Part shown: positions 1-7,515 of the stretch, one piece after another
How positions within the stretch are numbered: position 1 is the first letter of the stretch
Layout of the letters: each line of letters opens with the position of its first letter
Assembly (NCBI GenBank): GCA_017549745.1
Contig: JAFYUA010000232.1
Span: 1-13,718 of the forward strand
Length of the DNA: 13,718 bases
Origin: Clostridia bacterium
GTDB lineage: Bacteria; Bacillota; Clostridia; UMGS1810
Direction of reading: 5' to 3'
The notes under the pieces: generated by a model
What the model was told of the DNA's origin: nothing
The model's database searches: none
What the model saw: only the letters and a program-made list of their open reading frames with translations
Translations under genes and position numbers: made by a program

Positions 1-954
1 GATTTTTTCCTGCTCATCGTCAACCCAATAACAAAATGTGCCAAGGTCGGTTGAGGGGTCAATATCGTCTGCCGTAACAGTGGTGATTTCATTCTCTTCG
101 TTTATTTCATAAAAGAGAACCGTGTCCTTCAGAGTTTTGGCCTCCTCTTTTGCATACACCACGAGATTATAACCAAGATAAGCCGATATGTCAGATTTAC
201 CAATGGCAAGCTTGGTATCACCCATCAAAATTTCATCGGTTCCAAGAGCTGCCTCTGTATATATACCTGTGTTGCGGGTGGCAGTCACAACCCCCTCGTA
301 TCTTTTCACCTTGAGTTCATCGGTGAGAATGGTGCGCCGTTCATCTTCGGCATAATCTATTTTGTCACTGCCAAAGCCTGTTTGCTCAAGTCTTGGTTTG
401 TCAAGACAATTATATAAAAGAAGCGCCACATCGCCGCGGGTCACATAAGCCGACGAGCCAAGAGAGAGACCATCGAGAATATCCAATTCATTTGCCACTG
501 TTATGTAGCCCGACGGATATCCGCCTTTTGCCTCCGCTATGGGCTTATAACCCAGAATTGTCACCATGGTTTTGACAATCTCGTTAAAGCTTATTTTTTC
601 TTCGGGATTGAAGGTACCGTCACCATAGCCCGAAAAATAGCCAATCGAGTAGCCTGCATTTACATATTCAAATGCCCAGTGCTTTTTGCTGACATCCTTG
701 AATACGACTTCTTCAGAAATCGAATAGATTGATGTATCGAGCATTCGGACAACCATAGCAGCAAACTCAGCACGCGATATCCCCTCTGCCGGTCTGAAGG
801 TTTTATCTTCATAGCCGCCTACAATATCAAGCTCGCTGAGCACATACACAGCCTGTTCATACTCGGTGCCGTCGGTGTCAGAGAAAGCTAAAGCCGGAGT
901 CAACTGAAACAAAATCAGAAATGCTGTCACAAGAGATATTATTTGTTTGCTCAT
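1..954 (-). CDS. SLH-domain surface protein, N-terminal 318 residues (3' end beyond window)
   Basis: This gene begins at ATG 954-952 and stays open for 318 codons to base 1, so its C-terminus is missing. Residues 1-23 form a signal peptide (short basic N-end, hydrophobic core, cleavage probably after ALA). Three S-layer-homology motifs follow at about 24-70, 85-130 and 145-185, with typical sequence such as VFKDVSKKHWAFEYV and GYGDGTFNPEEKIS. SLH triplets bind pyruvylated secondary wall polysaccharide, so this end anchors the protein to the cell wall. Residues 205-318 look like a beta-rich domain (RYEGVVTATRNTGIYTE, then AYLGYNLVVYAKEE), a type seen behind SLH triplets in other clostridial surface proteins; its role is unknown. 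The ATG overlaps the upstream stop codon as ATGA, implying translational coupling. The effector part lies outside the window, so a precise function cannot be given. Confidence 0.9.
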   Translation of the reverse strand, partial: MSKQIISLVTAFLILFQLTPALAFSDTDGTEYEQAVYVLSELDIVGGYEDKTFRPAEGISRAEFAAMVVRMLDTSIYSISEEVVFKDVSKKHWAFEYVNAGYSIGYFSGYGDGTFNPEEKISFNEIVKTMVTILGYKPIAEAKGGYPSGYITVANELDILDGLSLGSSAYVTRGDVALLLYNCLDKPRLEQTGFGSDKIDYAEDERRTILTDELKVKRYEGVVTATRNTGIYTEAALGTDEILMGDTKLAIGKSDISAYLGYNLVVYAKEEAKTLKDTVLFYEINEENEITTVTADDIDPSTDLGTFCYWVDDEQEKI

Positions 955-2732
955 AATCCGGCACCTACCTTTCTAAGCTTCAAGAGCTCATTGCATACCT
1001 TAGCTGCCATTGCACGGGTGCAGGCTGTTTTGGGCGAAAACAGTCCGCCCCCTACTCCGTTTATTATGCCGGCGCCTGAGAGTGTATATATGCTATCTGC
1101 TGCGTAAGCTGAAATTTGTGACTCATCGGCAAATGGAGAAGAAGCGACATTTGCAAGCTCAAGATTTGAAAGCTGAGCACCTCTTGCAGCAAGAACCGCC
1201 ATATCCTGACGGGTCAGAGTTTCTCCCTTGCCAAAGCTGCCATCACCTCTGCCTGTGGTGAGCCCCGCTTTATATGCCGAGGCAAGATATGCAACAGACC
1301 AATCATCATCAGAAACATCTGAAAACACATTTTGTGCAGATACATCATACAAACCGAAAGCGGCAACCAGCATCTTAACAAATTCTTCTCTTGTAACAAG
1401 ACGGTCAGGCTCAAAGGTGGTGTCACTTGTGCCCGAAATAATGTTTTGGGCATAGAGTGATGCTACAGATTCATATGACCAATGAGCAGATGAGATGTCT
1501 GTGAACGGAAGGGATTTGGAATCGCCATTCGGTTGCGAAGCTTCGGGCAATATTCCACTGCCGCCCGACACAGAGTAGCCATTGCCGCTGCCCTTTGACG
1601 GGGAAGAAGTGTTTGGAACAACAGGAGTGTCCGCTGCAGCTCTTTGCACAATGAGTTCAAATTCACCTTTTGCAGCTTCAATAGTGGCATAATCATTCTT
1701 TACAAGCGCTTTGCACACAGAATCTTTCAATGCTTCATCAAGAGCTGCATAGGTTACATTATCAAGAATACCCAAAACGCCATTTTCTGCCTCTAAAACC
1801 GAGCGAGCAGTTTGTTCTGTGGCGGTGTTTAGTTTGTTGAGTGAAATTTCTTCAACAAATGCCTGTTTCATAGCTTCAAAGCGATTGAACCTGAGTGCAT
1901 CAACCTTGGCAAACACAATGTCTGCAATGTTTGCACTTTCACTGAGGTCGAGCCCTATTTTTGCCTGATTAGCGCGCGCAAGAGCAACAAATTCGTTGCC
2001 CGATGCTTCACAAAGCTGTGCGAGAATAAGAGCATCTGCAAAAGCTGATTCAAAGGCAGCGGAATCTGCATACACATTGCCATTGAGAAAATCAGACACA
2101 AGAGTTTTGTCGACAATTTTGGAATATGCATCAGTATCAACATCAAAATGACCCAAATATTTTTCAAGCGCTTGGGCAGCTTTTCCATCTGACACACACT
2201 CCAGAGCATCGGCTATTTCGTTATTTAATATTTCTGCCAAGGCAGCTTCATATTCAGAAGCTACATTTTCGGGGGAAGTGAATTCAAATCCTGCAAGAGA
2301 CTCATATGCCGCCTCTTTATTCACAATAGCTGACAGAAGCGCAAGGTCTGCATTGAATATCTTGTTGTAGCCATCGAGCACACCTCCAAGCTCATTTGCA
2401 GGCGCAGCATTCAGTTCTGCCAAGGCAGTGGATGGCAATACATTCTTCACTTGCACTGATTCGCTTCCGATTTCGATTGTGTAGATAAGGTCATCAGCCG
2501 AAGAAATGTACAGCGTCTTTGAAAAATCATCACTGCCCATACCCACCTGACCAACATCAATCAATTTTGACAAGGTTGAATCCTTAATGAGAAAAGTAGT
2601 CTCAAATTTTGCGTTTTTGGTGCCGGTGACAACAACATGTCCGTCACCTGTGGGATAAGCCTTGTAGCCTGCACACAAAGCAGTTTGACAAATCAGCATC
2701 AGGCTCAAAACTAAAACCAATATCTTTTTCAT
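951..2732 (-). CDS. Secreted helical-repeat protein with three C-terminal SLH motifs
   Basis: A 593-residue wall-anchored protein of unknown function. It starts at ATG 2732 with AAGGAG five bases upstream. Residues 1-21 are a signal peptide. Residues 22-98 are a small beta-rich domain. Residues 100-365 are alanine-rich and predicted helical, and appear to hold two degenerate copies of a two-part repeat: about 103-170 resembles 235-301 (LAELNAAPANEL versus LAQLCEASGNEF), and about 186-240 resembles 309-363. Residues 366-407 are a flexible Gly/Ser/Pro linker. Three SLH motifs follow at about 408-455, 469-515 and 533-580 (SSAHWSYESVASLYAQNIIS is typical), giving non-covalent attachment to wall polysaccharide. 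No catalytic motif is visible, so a scaffold or binding role is inferred. The gene begins 23 bases after the large lyase and overlaps the next SLH gene, so all three are probably co-transcribed. Confidence 0.9.
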   Translation of the reverse strand: MKKILVLVLSLMLICQTALCAGYKAYPTGDGHVVVTGTKNAKFETTFLIKDSTLSKLIDVGQVGMGSDDFSKTLYISSADDLIYTIEIGSESVQVKNVLPSTALAELNAAPANELGGVLDGYNKIFNADLALLSAIVNKEAAYESLAGFEFTSPENVASEYEAALAEILNNEIADALECVSDGKAAQALEKYLGHFDVDTDAYSKIVDKTLVSDFLNGNVYADSAAFESAFADALILAQLCEASGNEFVALARANQAKIGLDLSESANIADIVFAKVDALRFNRFEAMKQAFVEEISLNKLNTATEQTARSVLEAENGVLGILDNVTYAALDEALKDSVCKALVKNDYATIEAAKGEFELIVQRAAADTPVVPNTSSPSKGSGNGYSVSGGSGILPEASQPNGDSKSLPFTDISSAHWSYESVASLYAQNIISGTSDTTFEPDRLVTREEFVKMLVAAFGLYDVSAQNVFSDVSDDDWSVAYLASAYKAGLTTGRGDGSFGKGETLTRQDMAVLAARGAQLSNLELANVASSPFADESQISAYAADSIYTLSGAGIINGVGGGLFSPKTACTRAMAAKVCNELLKLRKVGAGL

Positions 2733-2755
2733 GGGGTCTCCTTTCTTAATTATTT

Positions 2756-5700
2756 TTATTGTGCATTAAGATTGTATCTTGCTCTTCTGTGGTATCTTCC
2801 TTTTTGAACATAGGCATAAACATCAATGTTTTCAGCCTCGTAAATTTCCAATGTGCCATTTTCGTCGATGTATGCATTGTTTTCATCATCGACCATAAAG
2901 CTTACATCTGATGGGGCAATGTCAACTATCGTTCCATCGCTCATAATACCATCTACACGGAATCTGTAAACTTCTCCTGCTTCAAAAGAGAATTTGTTGT
3001 TGTTGTTGAGTTCTTCCCAATCTTCGGCATCGGCTTGGGCGTCAGCAAGTGATGAGTAATACCTTATTTCAGTAATAGAGTTATATTCATTGCTCGTATT
3101 ACCTTTGCCTGCATAGCGCACATAACGAGCCTCGGTGGGTTCAAGCTCAAAGAGCTGCATATCGAGCGTGAGACCACTGCTCTGACCGGAATAAACGGTG
3201 GTCCACTCTTTTGCGTCAACGGAGGTTTGAATGTCAAATATGTCACATCTTATGTCTCCATTGAACCATGCAACATGCATATGAGTAACTTTTTTAATTT
3301 CTCCGAAGTCGGCTGTAAGATATGCACATTTTTCGCCACCGTCTTCTTCAGTTGGTGTCAGTCCACTCCATCTTGTTTCAATAGAGCCGTCGAATGCCCC
3401 TTTGCCGATGTTACCATCATTGGTTGAATCGGTGACAGCCACAACCGGAATGTGAGTTGCACCCTCACTGCCTTCGGGAATATACTCTTCTTCCTCTATG
3501 CAATGAAGGTTAATTTCTTTCAGATATGGTTCAGTCAATTGATACTCATTGTCTGCAAAAAAGAATGTGTAATCCGTTCCCTCCAGATTTACTACAACTT
3601 GCTCATTGCCACTCTCTTCAATCACCTCGCCTCCGGCGATACTCACTTTAACAACATTTTCTTTATTGCTGAGCACGTAATACTGTGTTTTTTCAGGATG
3701 AAAATAAAATGCTTTTTCGCCGTTTATCTCGATGTCATATTTTAAAACTGATTTAAGTTCTTCATAAAGTTCGGGATAATCAGCATAAGGCTTTTCGGTG
3801 TCAGAGACGAGCACAAGCCCATTGTCATAGTCAACATACTTTTCCAACGCCTCTGAAACTGCGCGAAGAGGAATATATGTTCTGCCGTTTTCTATGAATG
3901 CGGGCGAGTCGATTTCGATTGTTTTGCCATTGGCAACTATATAATTTTCGTCAATTTTGATTTTGACTTCCCTATAGTCACAGTTTACAGTAACCTCTCT
4001 TGATTCACCATTCCATTGCACACTGCCGCCAAGTGATTCAGAAATAAATCGCAACGGCACCATTATGCGGTCATTTTTGGTGAGTGGTATAACCTCGGGG
4101 TTTTCGGAATCTATGAGCACTTTCTCTCCATTTGCATAGGCAAGGCTTCTGCCTTGAAGCATTGCCACGGAACCGGCTGCAATAGATGAAAGTCGATTGC
4201 CCTCTTTTCCTGAAACCTTCCAGCTATCAAGCGGTGTCACCTTGGTCACATCGCCCGGTGCAGCCTGATTTCCCGCAAGGGGAATAAATTCAACCGCTAT
4301 GGTTGTGTTTCCTTGGCATTGCATATTTATGGCGAGCTTGGTGCCATAAGTGGAAGGCTGAACTTCGGGGTCGGGCGAGGTGGGAAGAGGAGCAGCTTCT
4401 TTCAAAATAAATTCGGCACTATTGGGAGCAAGTATGCGCACAAGCATTTTCTTGCCGCCCTGATAAAACATAGCACTCTTTCCATCATCAGCAACTACCA
4501 TCTCGGCATCTGTTTTAGCAAACCACCAAACATCGTTCTCGGCCTCAGAAAATACAATTTCATCCTGAACTATGATTCGGCTACGGTCATCAAAGAGCTT
4601 TATACCGCGTTTGTAAGTGTCGATGTAATCCTCATAGGCAGGTGTCATATCATAGACAAAATATCCTTCATCAGTTGAACTGCCATGGCTTATCAAAGGA
4701 GTTTTTTCATTTTCTTCCATTTGACCAAAGCTTTCGTCAGGATTTACAACAACAACATTATTTCCTTCAGGTCTGCGTATATAGCTTTGTTTGGCTACTT
4801 TGCCGGACCAACTGTAGTTAACTGCACCAGGAAGCTTTATCCATCGCTGCCCAAGAGCATCGATGGCAAATGCACCCAAATCCCAGTGCTGGTGAGTGAG
4901 TCCGTTCAATCCGGCTTTCATCGACACAAACACGGTGCTGTCATTTCGTGCCCATGAGCTTCGCATGGTCGATATGCCGATGTCAAAATTTTTATCCAGT
5001 GAAACATTGTCGGTGGTCAAATCCATTGGCTGATAATACACAAGCGCCTGAACAAGGTCATCCCATCTTGAAAAATTCGTGACATTATTAAGATTTGGAG
5101 CCATATTCATAAAATGAACGAGCTGTTCTGGCTTGTCGAGTTTTGTTGCAATATAAACCTGAGCTGCGCCATAAACATTGCCTGCAGTGGTGTCGCCATA
5201 GTTAACCGAAAGCGGTGCACCCTGCAGATATGTAGCAAAGTCTCCTGCATCTGCCACACCAGGAGCTTCAAGGAAATTGTAGTGGTGAGGAGCTTCGAGC
5301 TCGGGCAGACCGTCAAATCCTCCAAAAGCAGTTTCGATTGCAGATGTTGCAGCAACTATATTGTTGAGTGCAAACTTCCAATAGCCTGTACCTTCAGGGA
5401 AGCCACCATCGGGATAAAATTCAAGGAGACCGTCGCTTATTGAACGGATTGCATTATTGAGCATTGTGTCACAAAAATCGGGCATAATGTCGCCAATGGC
5501 AATTGCCCCGTATATAACACCCTTATTACAAACAGGGTTCCAGTTATAGCTCATGGTTTCTCCCTCAAAGCTATAATGCCACTCATACCACATAGTATCG
5601 CCGGCATATTCACGAACCGCAGGCTCAAGACCAAGGTTATAAATAGCGTCTTCCATCGCTCCTCTTTGCTCATCGGTCCAACGATGATAGCACCAGTCGT

Positions 5701-6172
5701 AAGCAATAGAAACCGAATGAAGCATCTGAGCCGTATCCAGCCAATGCAGCGGATTCCAGTTGGGGAGATTAATCGCAGCTTCTGTTTCTGCCCAAAGCTT
5801 GTCAAGATAGCGACTGTCATCTTCTATTTCGGTAACAAGAGCCAAGGTATAGAAAATTGGCAACACAGAATTTGAAGGTATTATGCCGCTATTGGACTTT
5901 TCGCTTGCCAGCTTTTCTATGTTATATGCAAATGGTGGTGTGTCGAGCATGGCGTCAGCATTTTTCTTGATAGCACCATAGAGAGCAGCTGCATAGGAAT
6001 CGGAGTTGATTTTTTCTCTGATTTCCTCAAACCCAGTGAGCTGAAGACGCGGATGCTGACTTGTCATATAAGAAATGAGCGAATCGGCAGCCTTAACTTC
6101 AGGTACACGCGAAAAAACAAGGTGCGAAAAAGCAAGTGCTATGCACAAGACTGATGAAATAAAAATTTTCAT
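2756..6172 (-). CDS. Large secreted heparinase II/III-like polysaccharide lyase with stalk and discoidin domains
   Basis: A 1138-residue exported enzyme predicted to cut uronic-acid polysaccharides by beta-elimination. Residues 1-28 are a signal peptide (cleavage near VKA). Residues 40-380 form the alpha/alpha-toroid lyase domain, with LPNWNPLHWLDTAQM, YNWNPVCNKG (Asn210, Asn216) and PEGTGYW (Tyr264, likely the catalytic Tyr). Residues 395-635 form the heparinase II/III beta-sandwich, with HQHWDLGAF (His427, His429, Asp431; metal or active-site motif). Residues 675-795 are a copper-amine-oxidase-N-like 'stalk' pair (IMVPLRFISESLGG and TYIPLRAVSEALE), structural rather than redox. A beta segment follows, then an F5/8 C (discoidin, CBM32-like) domain at about 900-1040 (GAFDGSIETRWSG) and an Ig-like tail. 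An in-frame ATG lies six codons upstream, but AGGAGG sits between it and ATG 6172, so 6172 is chosen. Substrate and PL family number are not determined. There is no SLH motif in this protein. Confidence 0.88.
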   Translation of the reverse strand: MKIFISSVLCIALAFSHLVFSRVPEVKAADSLISYMTSQHPRLQLTGFEEIREKINSDSYAAALYGAIKKNADAMLDTPPFAYNIEKLASEKSNSGIIPSNSVLPIFYTLALVTEIEDDSRYLDKLWAETEAAINLPNWNPLHWLDTAQMLHSVSIAYDWCYHRWTDEQRGAMEDAIYNLGLEPAVREYAGDTMWYEWHYSFEGETMSYNWNPVCNKGVIYGAIAIGDIMPDFCDTMLNNAIRSISDGLLEFYPDGGFPEGTGYWKFALNNIVAATSAIETAFGGFDGLPELEAPHHYNFLEAPGVADAGDFATYLQGAPLSVNYGDTTAGNVYGAAQVYIATKLDKPEQLVHFMNMAPNLNNVTNFSRWDDLVQALVYYQPMDLTTDNVSLDKNFDIGISTMRSSWARNDSTVFVSMKAGLNGLTHQHWDLGAFAIDALGQRWIKLPGAVNYSWSGKVAKQSYIRRPEGNNVVVVNPDESFGQMEENEKTPLISHGSSTDEGYFVYDMTPAYEDYIDTYKRGIKLFDDRSRIIVQDEIVFSEAENDVWWFAKTDAEMVVADDGKSAMFYQGGKKMLVRILAPNSAEFILKEAAPLPTSPDPEVQPSTYGTKLAINMQCQGNTTIAVEFIPLAGNQAAPGDVTKVTPLDSWKVSGKEGNRLSSIAAGSVAMLQGRSLAYANGEKVLIDSENPEVIPLTKNDRIMVPLRFISESLGGSVQWNGESREVTVNCDYREVKIKIDENYIVANGKTIEIDSPAFIENGRTYIPLRAVSEALEKYVDYDNGLVLVSDTEKPYADYPELYEELKSVLKYDIEINGEKAFYFHPEKTQYYVLSNKENVVKVSIAGGEVIEESGNEQVVVNLEGTDYTFFFADNEYQLTEPYLKEINLHCIEEEEYIPEGSEGATHIPVVAVTDSTNDGNIGKGAFDGSIETRWSGLTPTEEDGGEKCAYLTADFGEIKKVTHMHVAWFNGDIRCDIFDIQTSVDAKEWTTVYSGQSSGLTLDMQLFELEPTEARYVRYAGKGNTSNEYNSITEIRYYSSLADAQADAEDWEELNNNNKFSFEAGEVYRFRVDGIMSDGTIVDIAPSDVSFMVDDENNAYIDENGTLEIYEAENIDVYAYVQKGRYHRRARYNLNAQ

Positions 6173-6179
6173 ATATTTT

Positions 6180-6185
6180 CCTCCT
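6180..6185 (-). promoter_or_regulatory. Ribosome binding site of the large lyase
   Basis: On the minus strand this is a perfect AGGAGG seven bases before ATG 6172. An alternative in-frame ATG at 6190-6188 lies upstream of this site, so the site itself would be translated if that start were used. That argues for the downstream start. Confidence 0.85.
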
Positions 6186-6230
6186 GTCATTCATAAAGCA
6201 GAGATTGTAAAAACATGATGTCTTATTGTG

Positions 6231-7340
6231 TCAGAGCATTTCTACAAGCTTATCAATTGCTTCCATATAATAATAGTCACCATAGATTAGTGTGCAATCC
6301 TTGCCGTCTCCGTGATAAAGACGGGTAGAATGACGAAGAATACCTTGGGTGTCCACATCAAAATCGGCACATTTTTCGGTTAAGACAGCAAGAAGCTTTT
6401 TAGCTTCGTTAATAAAATAATCTTTTTGTTCGGGACAATGCTTTGCGTTATCGAGCAAGGCGCAGGCTACAACCGCGCCTGCTGAGCTATCAAGATAGTG
6501 CGGCTCATCAGGCTGAAAAAAATCACACGGAGGAACATTGCCATCACCGAGAAGCTCAAGAAATCTTTTGATTACAAGCTGAGATATTTCTTTGTATTTT
6601 TCATTGCCGGTATAACCATATGCCTTTATGAAACCATATGCTGCCCAGCTCATACCGCGGCTCCATGCGCTGTCAGCAGAGTAGCCCTGACCTTTCAAAA
6701 CACCTTCAACTGCACCAGTAGATGGGTTGTAGGCAACTATGTGACATGTTGTGCCATCGGGTCTTACAAAGTTTTTGATTGTGCTGTCTGCATGAGCATT
6801 TGCAATGTTTGCAAAGCGTGCGTCTTTGGAAATTTCGCTTGCCCAATACAGAAGCTCAAGATTTATCATACAATCAATGATAGCCCAGCCTGCCATATGG
6901 TGGTCATCATCAGAATCATCATTCCAGGCTCTTAGGTATCCCCCTATGGGATTGAAGCGCGACGCAAGGATTGCAGCCGCATTCATTGCATTGACCTTCG
7001 CCTCTTTAAAGCCTGTCAGATTATAGTCTTGCGCAGATGTGAGATACCACATGAAGCCAACATCGTGATGGAGTTTTTCGGGAGTGTTGAAGCCTTCGTT
7101 TTGCTTTTTTTCAAATTGTCTGAGCACACTGAGAGTCTCCGGTTTTTTTGTGTTTTTATATGCAAGAAATAGCATTGCAGGCCAAAAACCGCAAGTCCAA
7201 GAAAAACAATCACAAAGCTTATATGTAGAATTATCATACACACCATCAGGAAAGCCGTCTTTATATAGCGTGAGCTGTGATTCGACTTTGTTTATTATTT
7301 TTTGATGTATTGTTGTCCATTCTTTATTTGTATAAACCAT
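6231..7340 (-). CDS. ugl: GH88 unsaturated glucuronyl hydrolase, cytoplasmic
   Basis: A 369-residue glycoside hydrolase family 88 enzyme. It hydrates the double bond of the terminal unsaturated (delta-4,5) uronic acid left by a polysaccharide lyase, which releases that residue from disaccharides. Family marks include HHDVGFMWY (Asp93) and AIIDCMINLELLYWAS (Asp156). These match the two catalytic aspartates of characterised GH88 enzymes (Asp88 and Asp149 in the Bacillus sp. GL1 enzyme). SADSAWSRGMSWAAYGF and the C-terminal YGDYYYMEA also fit, and the length is typical. The IIDCMINL context favours GH88 over the pectin-linked GH105. No signal peptide is present, so it acts on imported oligosaccharides. 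GGAGG five bases before ATG 7340 selects this start over an in-frame ATG four codons upstream, which would overlap the ribosome site. It is the first gene of a unit with the large lyase (58 bases downstream) and the SLH genes. Confidence 0.93.
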   Translation of the reverse strand: MVYTNKEWTTIHQKIINKVESQLTLYKDGFPDGVYDNSTYKLCDCFSWTCGFWPAMLFLAYKNTKKPETLSVLRQFEKKQNEGFNTPEKLHHDVGFMWYLTSAQDYNLTGFKEAKVNAMNAAAILASRFNPIGGYLRAWNDDSDDDHHMAGWAIIDCMINLELLYWASEISKDARFANIANAHADSTIKNFVRPDGTTCHIVAYNPSTGAVEGVLKGQGYSADSAWSRGMSWAAYGFIKAYGYTGNEKYKEISQLVIKRFLELLGDGNVPPCDFFQPDEPHYLDSSAGAVVACALLDNAKHCPEQKDYFINEAKKLLAVLTEKCADFDVDTQGILRHSTRLYHGDGKDCTLIYGDYYYMEAIDKLVEML

Positions 7341-7345
7341 TATAA

Positions 7346-7350
7346 CCTCC
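7346..7350 (-). promoter_or_regulatory. Ribosome binding site of the GH88 gene
   Basis: GGAGG on the minus strand, five bases before ATG 7340. It overlaps the upstream in-frame ATG (7352-7350), which itself has no ribosome site, so the ATG at 7340 is the probable start. Confidence 0.8.
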
Positions 7351-7414
7351 ATTTAAAATGAAACAATGATGTCAGTTTGTTGTAATCATCACATATGCCA
7401 CTAACCCTAAGACA

Positions 7415-7444
7415 ATTCTAACATGGCGATATTTTTTATGTCAA
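7415..7444 (-). promoter_or_regulatory. Sigma-A-type promoter of the GH88/lyase/SLH unit
   Basis: Minus-strand TTGACA (7444-7439) and TAGAAT (7420-7415), 18 bases apart, with TG one base before the -10 (extended -10, TGTTAGAAT). The predicted transcription start is near 7408, giving a leader of about 68 bases before ATG 7340. The boxes match consensus at 6/6 and 5/6, and the position between two genes on the same strand is sensible. Its layout closely resembles the promoter of the upstream lyase gene. Confidence 0.75.
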
Positions 7445-7479
7445 TAAGAAACACTTTATTACCTAATTTTCCCTCAACA

Positions 7480-7499
7480 AATGACACAATTGTGTCATT
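7480..7499. promoter_or_regulatory. Perfect 20-base palindrome, possible operator
   Basis: AATGACACAATTGTGTCATT reads the same on both strands. It lies 16 bases beyond the stop of the 827-residue lyase and about 35 bases upstream of the -35 box of the GH88 promoter, that is near -72 to -91. It has no spacer and no following T-run on the transcribed strand, so a dimeric protein-binding site is more likely than an intrinsic terminator. The binding protein is unknown; the nearby LacI-family regulator is one candidate, although the centre lacks the CG step common in LacI operators. Confidence 0.5.
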
Positions 7500-7515
7500 C
7501 AGTGAAATATTTGTA

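Noticed and set aside
3790..4150. Copper amine oxidase activity suggested by the stalk domain
   Set aside because: Only the small N-type domain motif is present; there is no catalytic oxidase domain, and this domain is common as a structural module.
4313..4678. Plus-strand open frame of 121 codons opposite the large lyase
   Set aside because: It lies wholly antisense to a well-supported domain region, has no convincing ribosome site, and its protein has no recognisable features.
6173..6190. Upstream in-frame ATG for the large lyase (six extra codons)
   Set aside because: The AGGAGG ribosome site lies inside those codons and is ideally spaced for ATG 6172; the upstream ATG has no site of its own.
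6221..6233. Further ATTGTGTCA half-sites (for example 6225-6233 and 10264-10272) as members of a regulon
   Set aside because: They are single half-sites, one over a stop codon and one inside lacI, and short matches like this recur by chance in the window.
6498..6935. Plus-strand open frame of 145 codons opposite the GH88 gene
   Set aside because: It is antisense to GH88 motifs, has no ribosome site and has a cysteine-rich composition typical of a shadow frame.
7480..7499. Palindrome read as an intrinsic terminator for the upstream lyase
   Set aside because: The possible hairpin is AT-rich, has a minimal loop and is followed by TTGTTGAGGG, not a T-run, on the transcribed strand.
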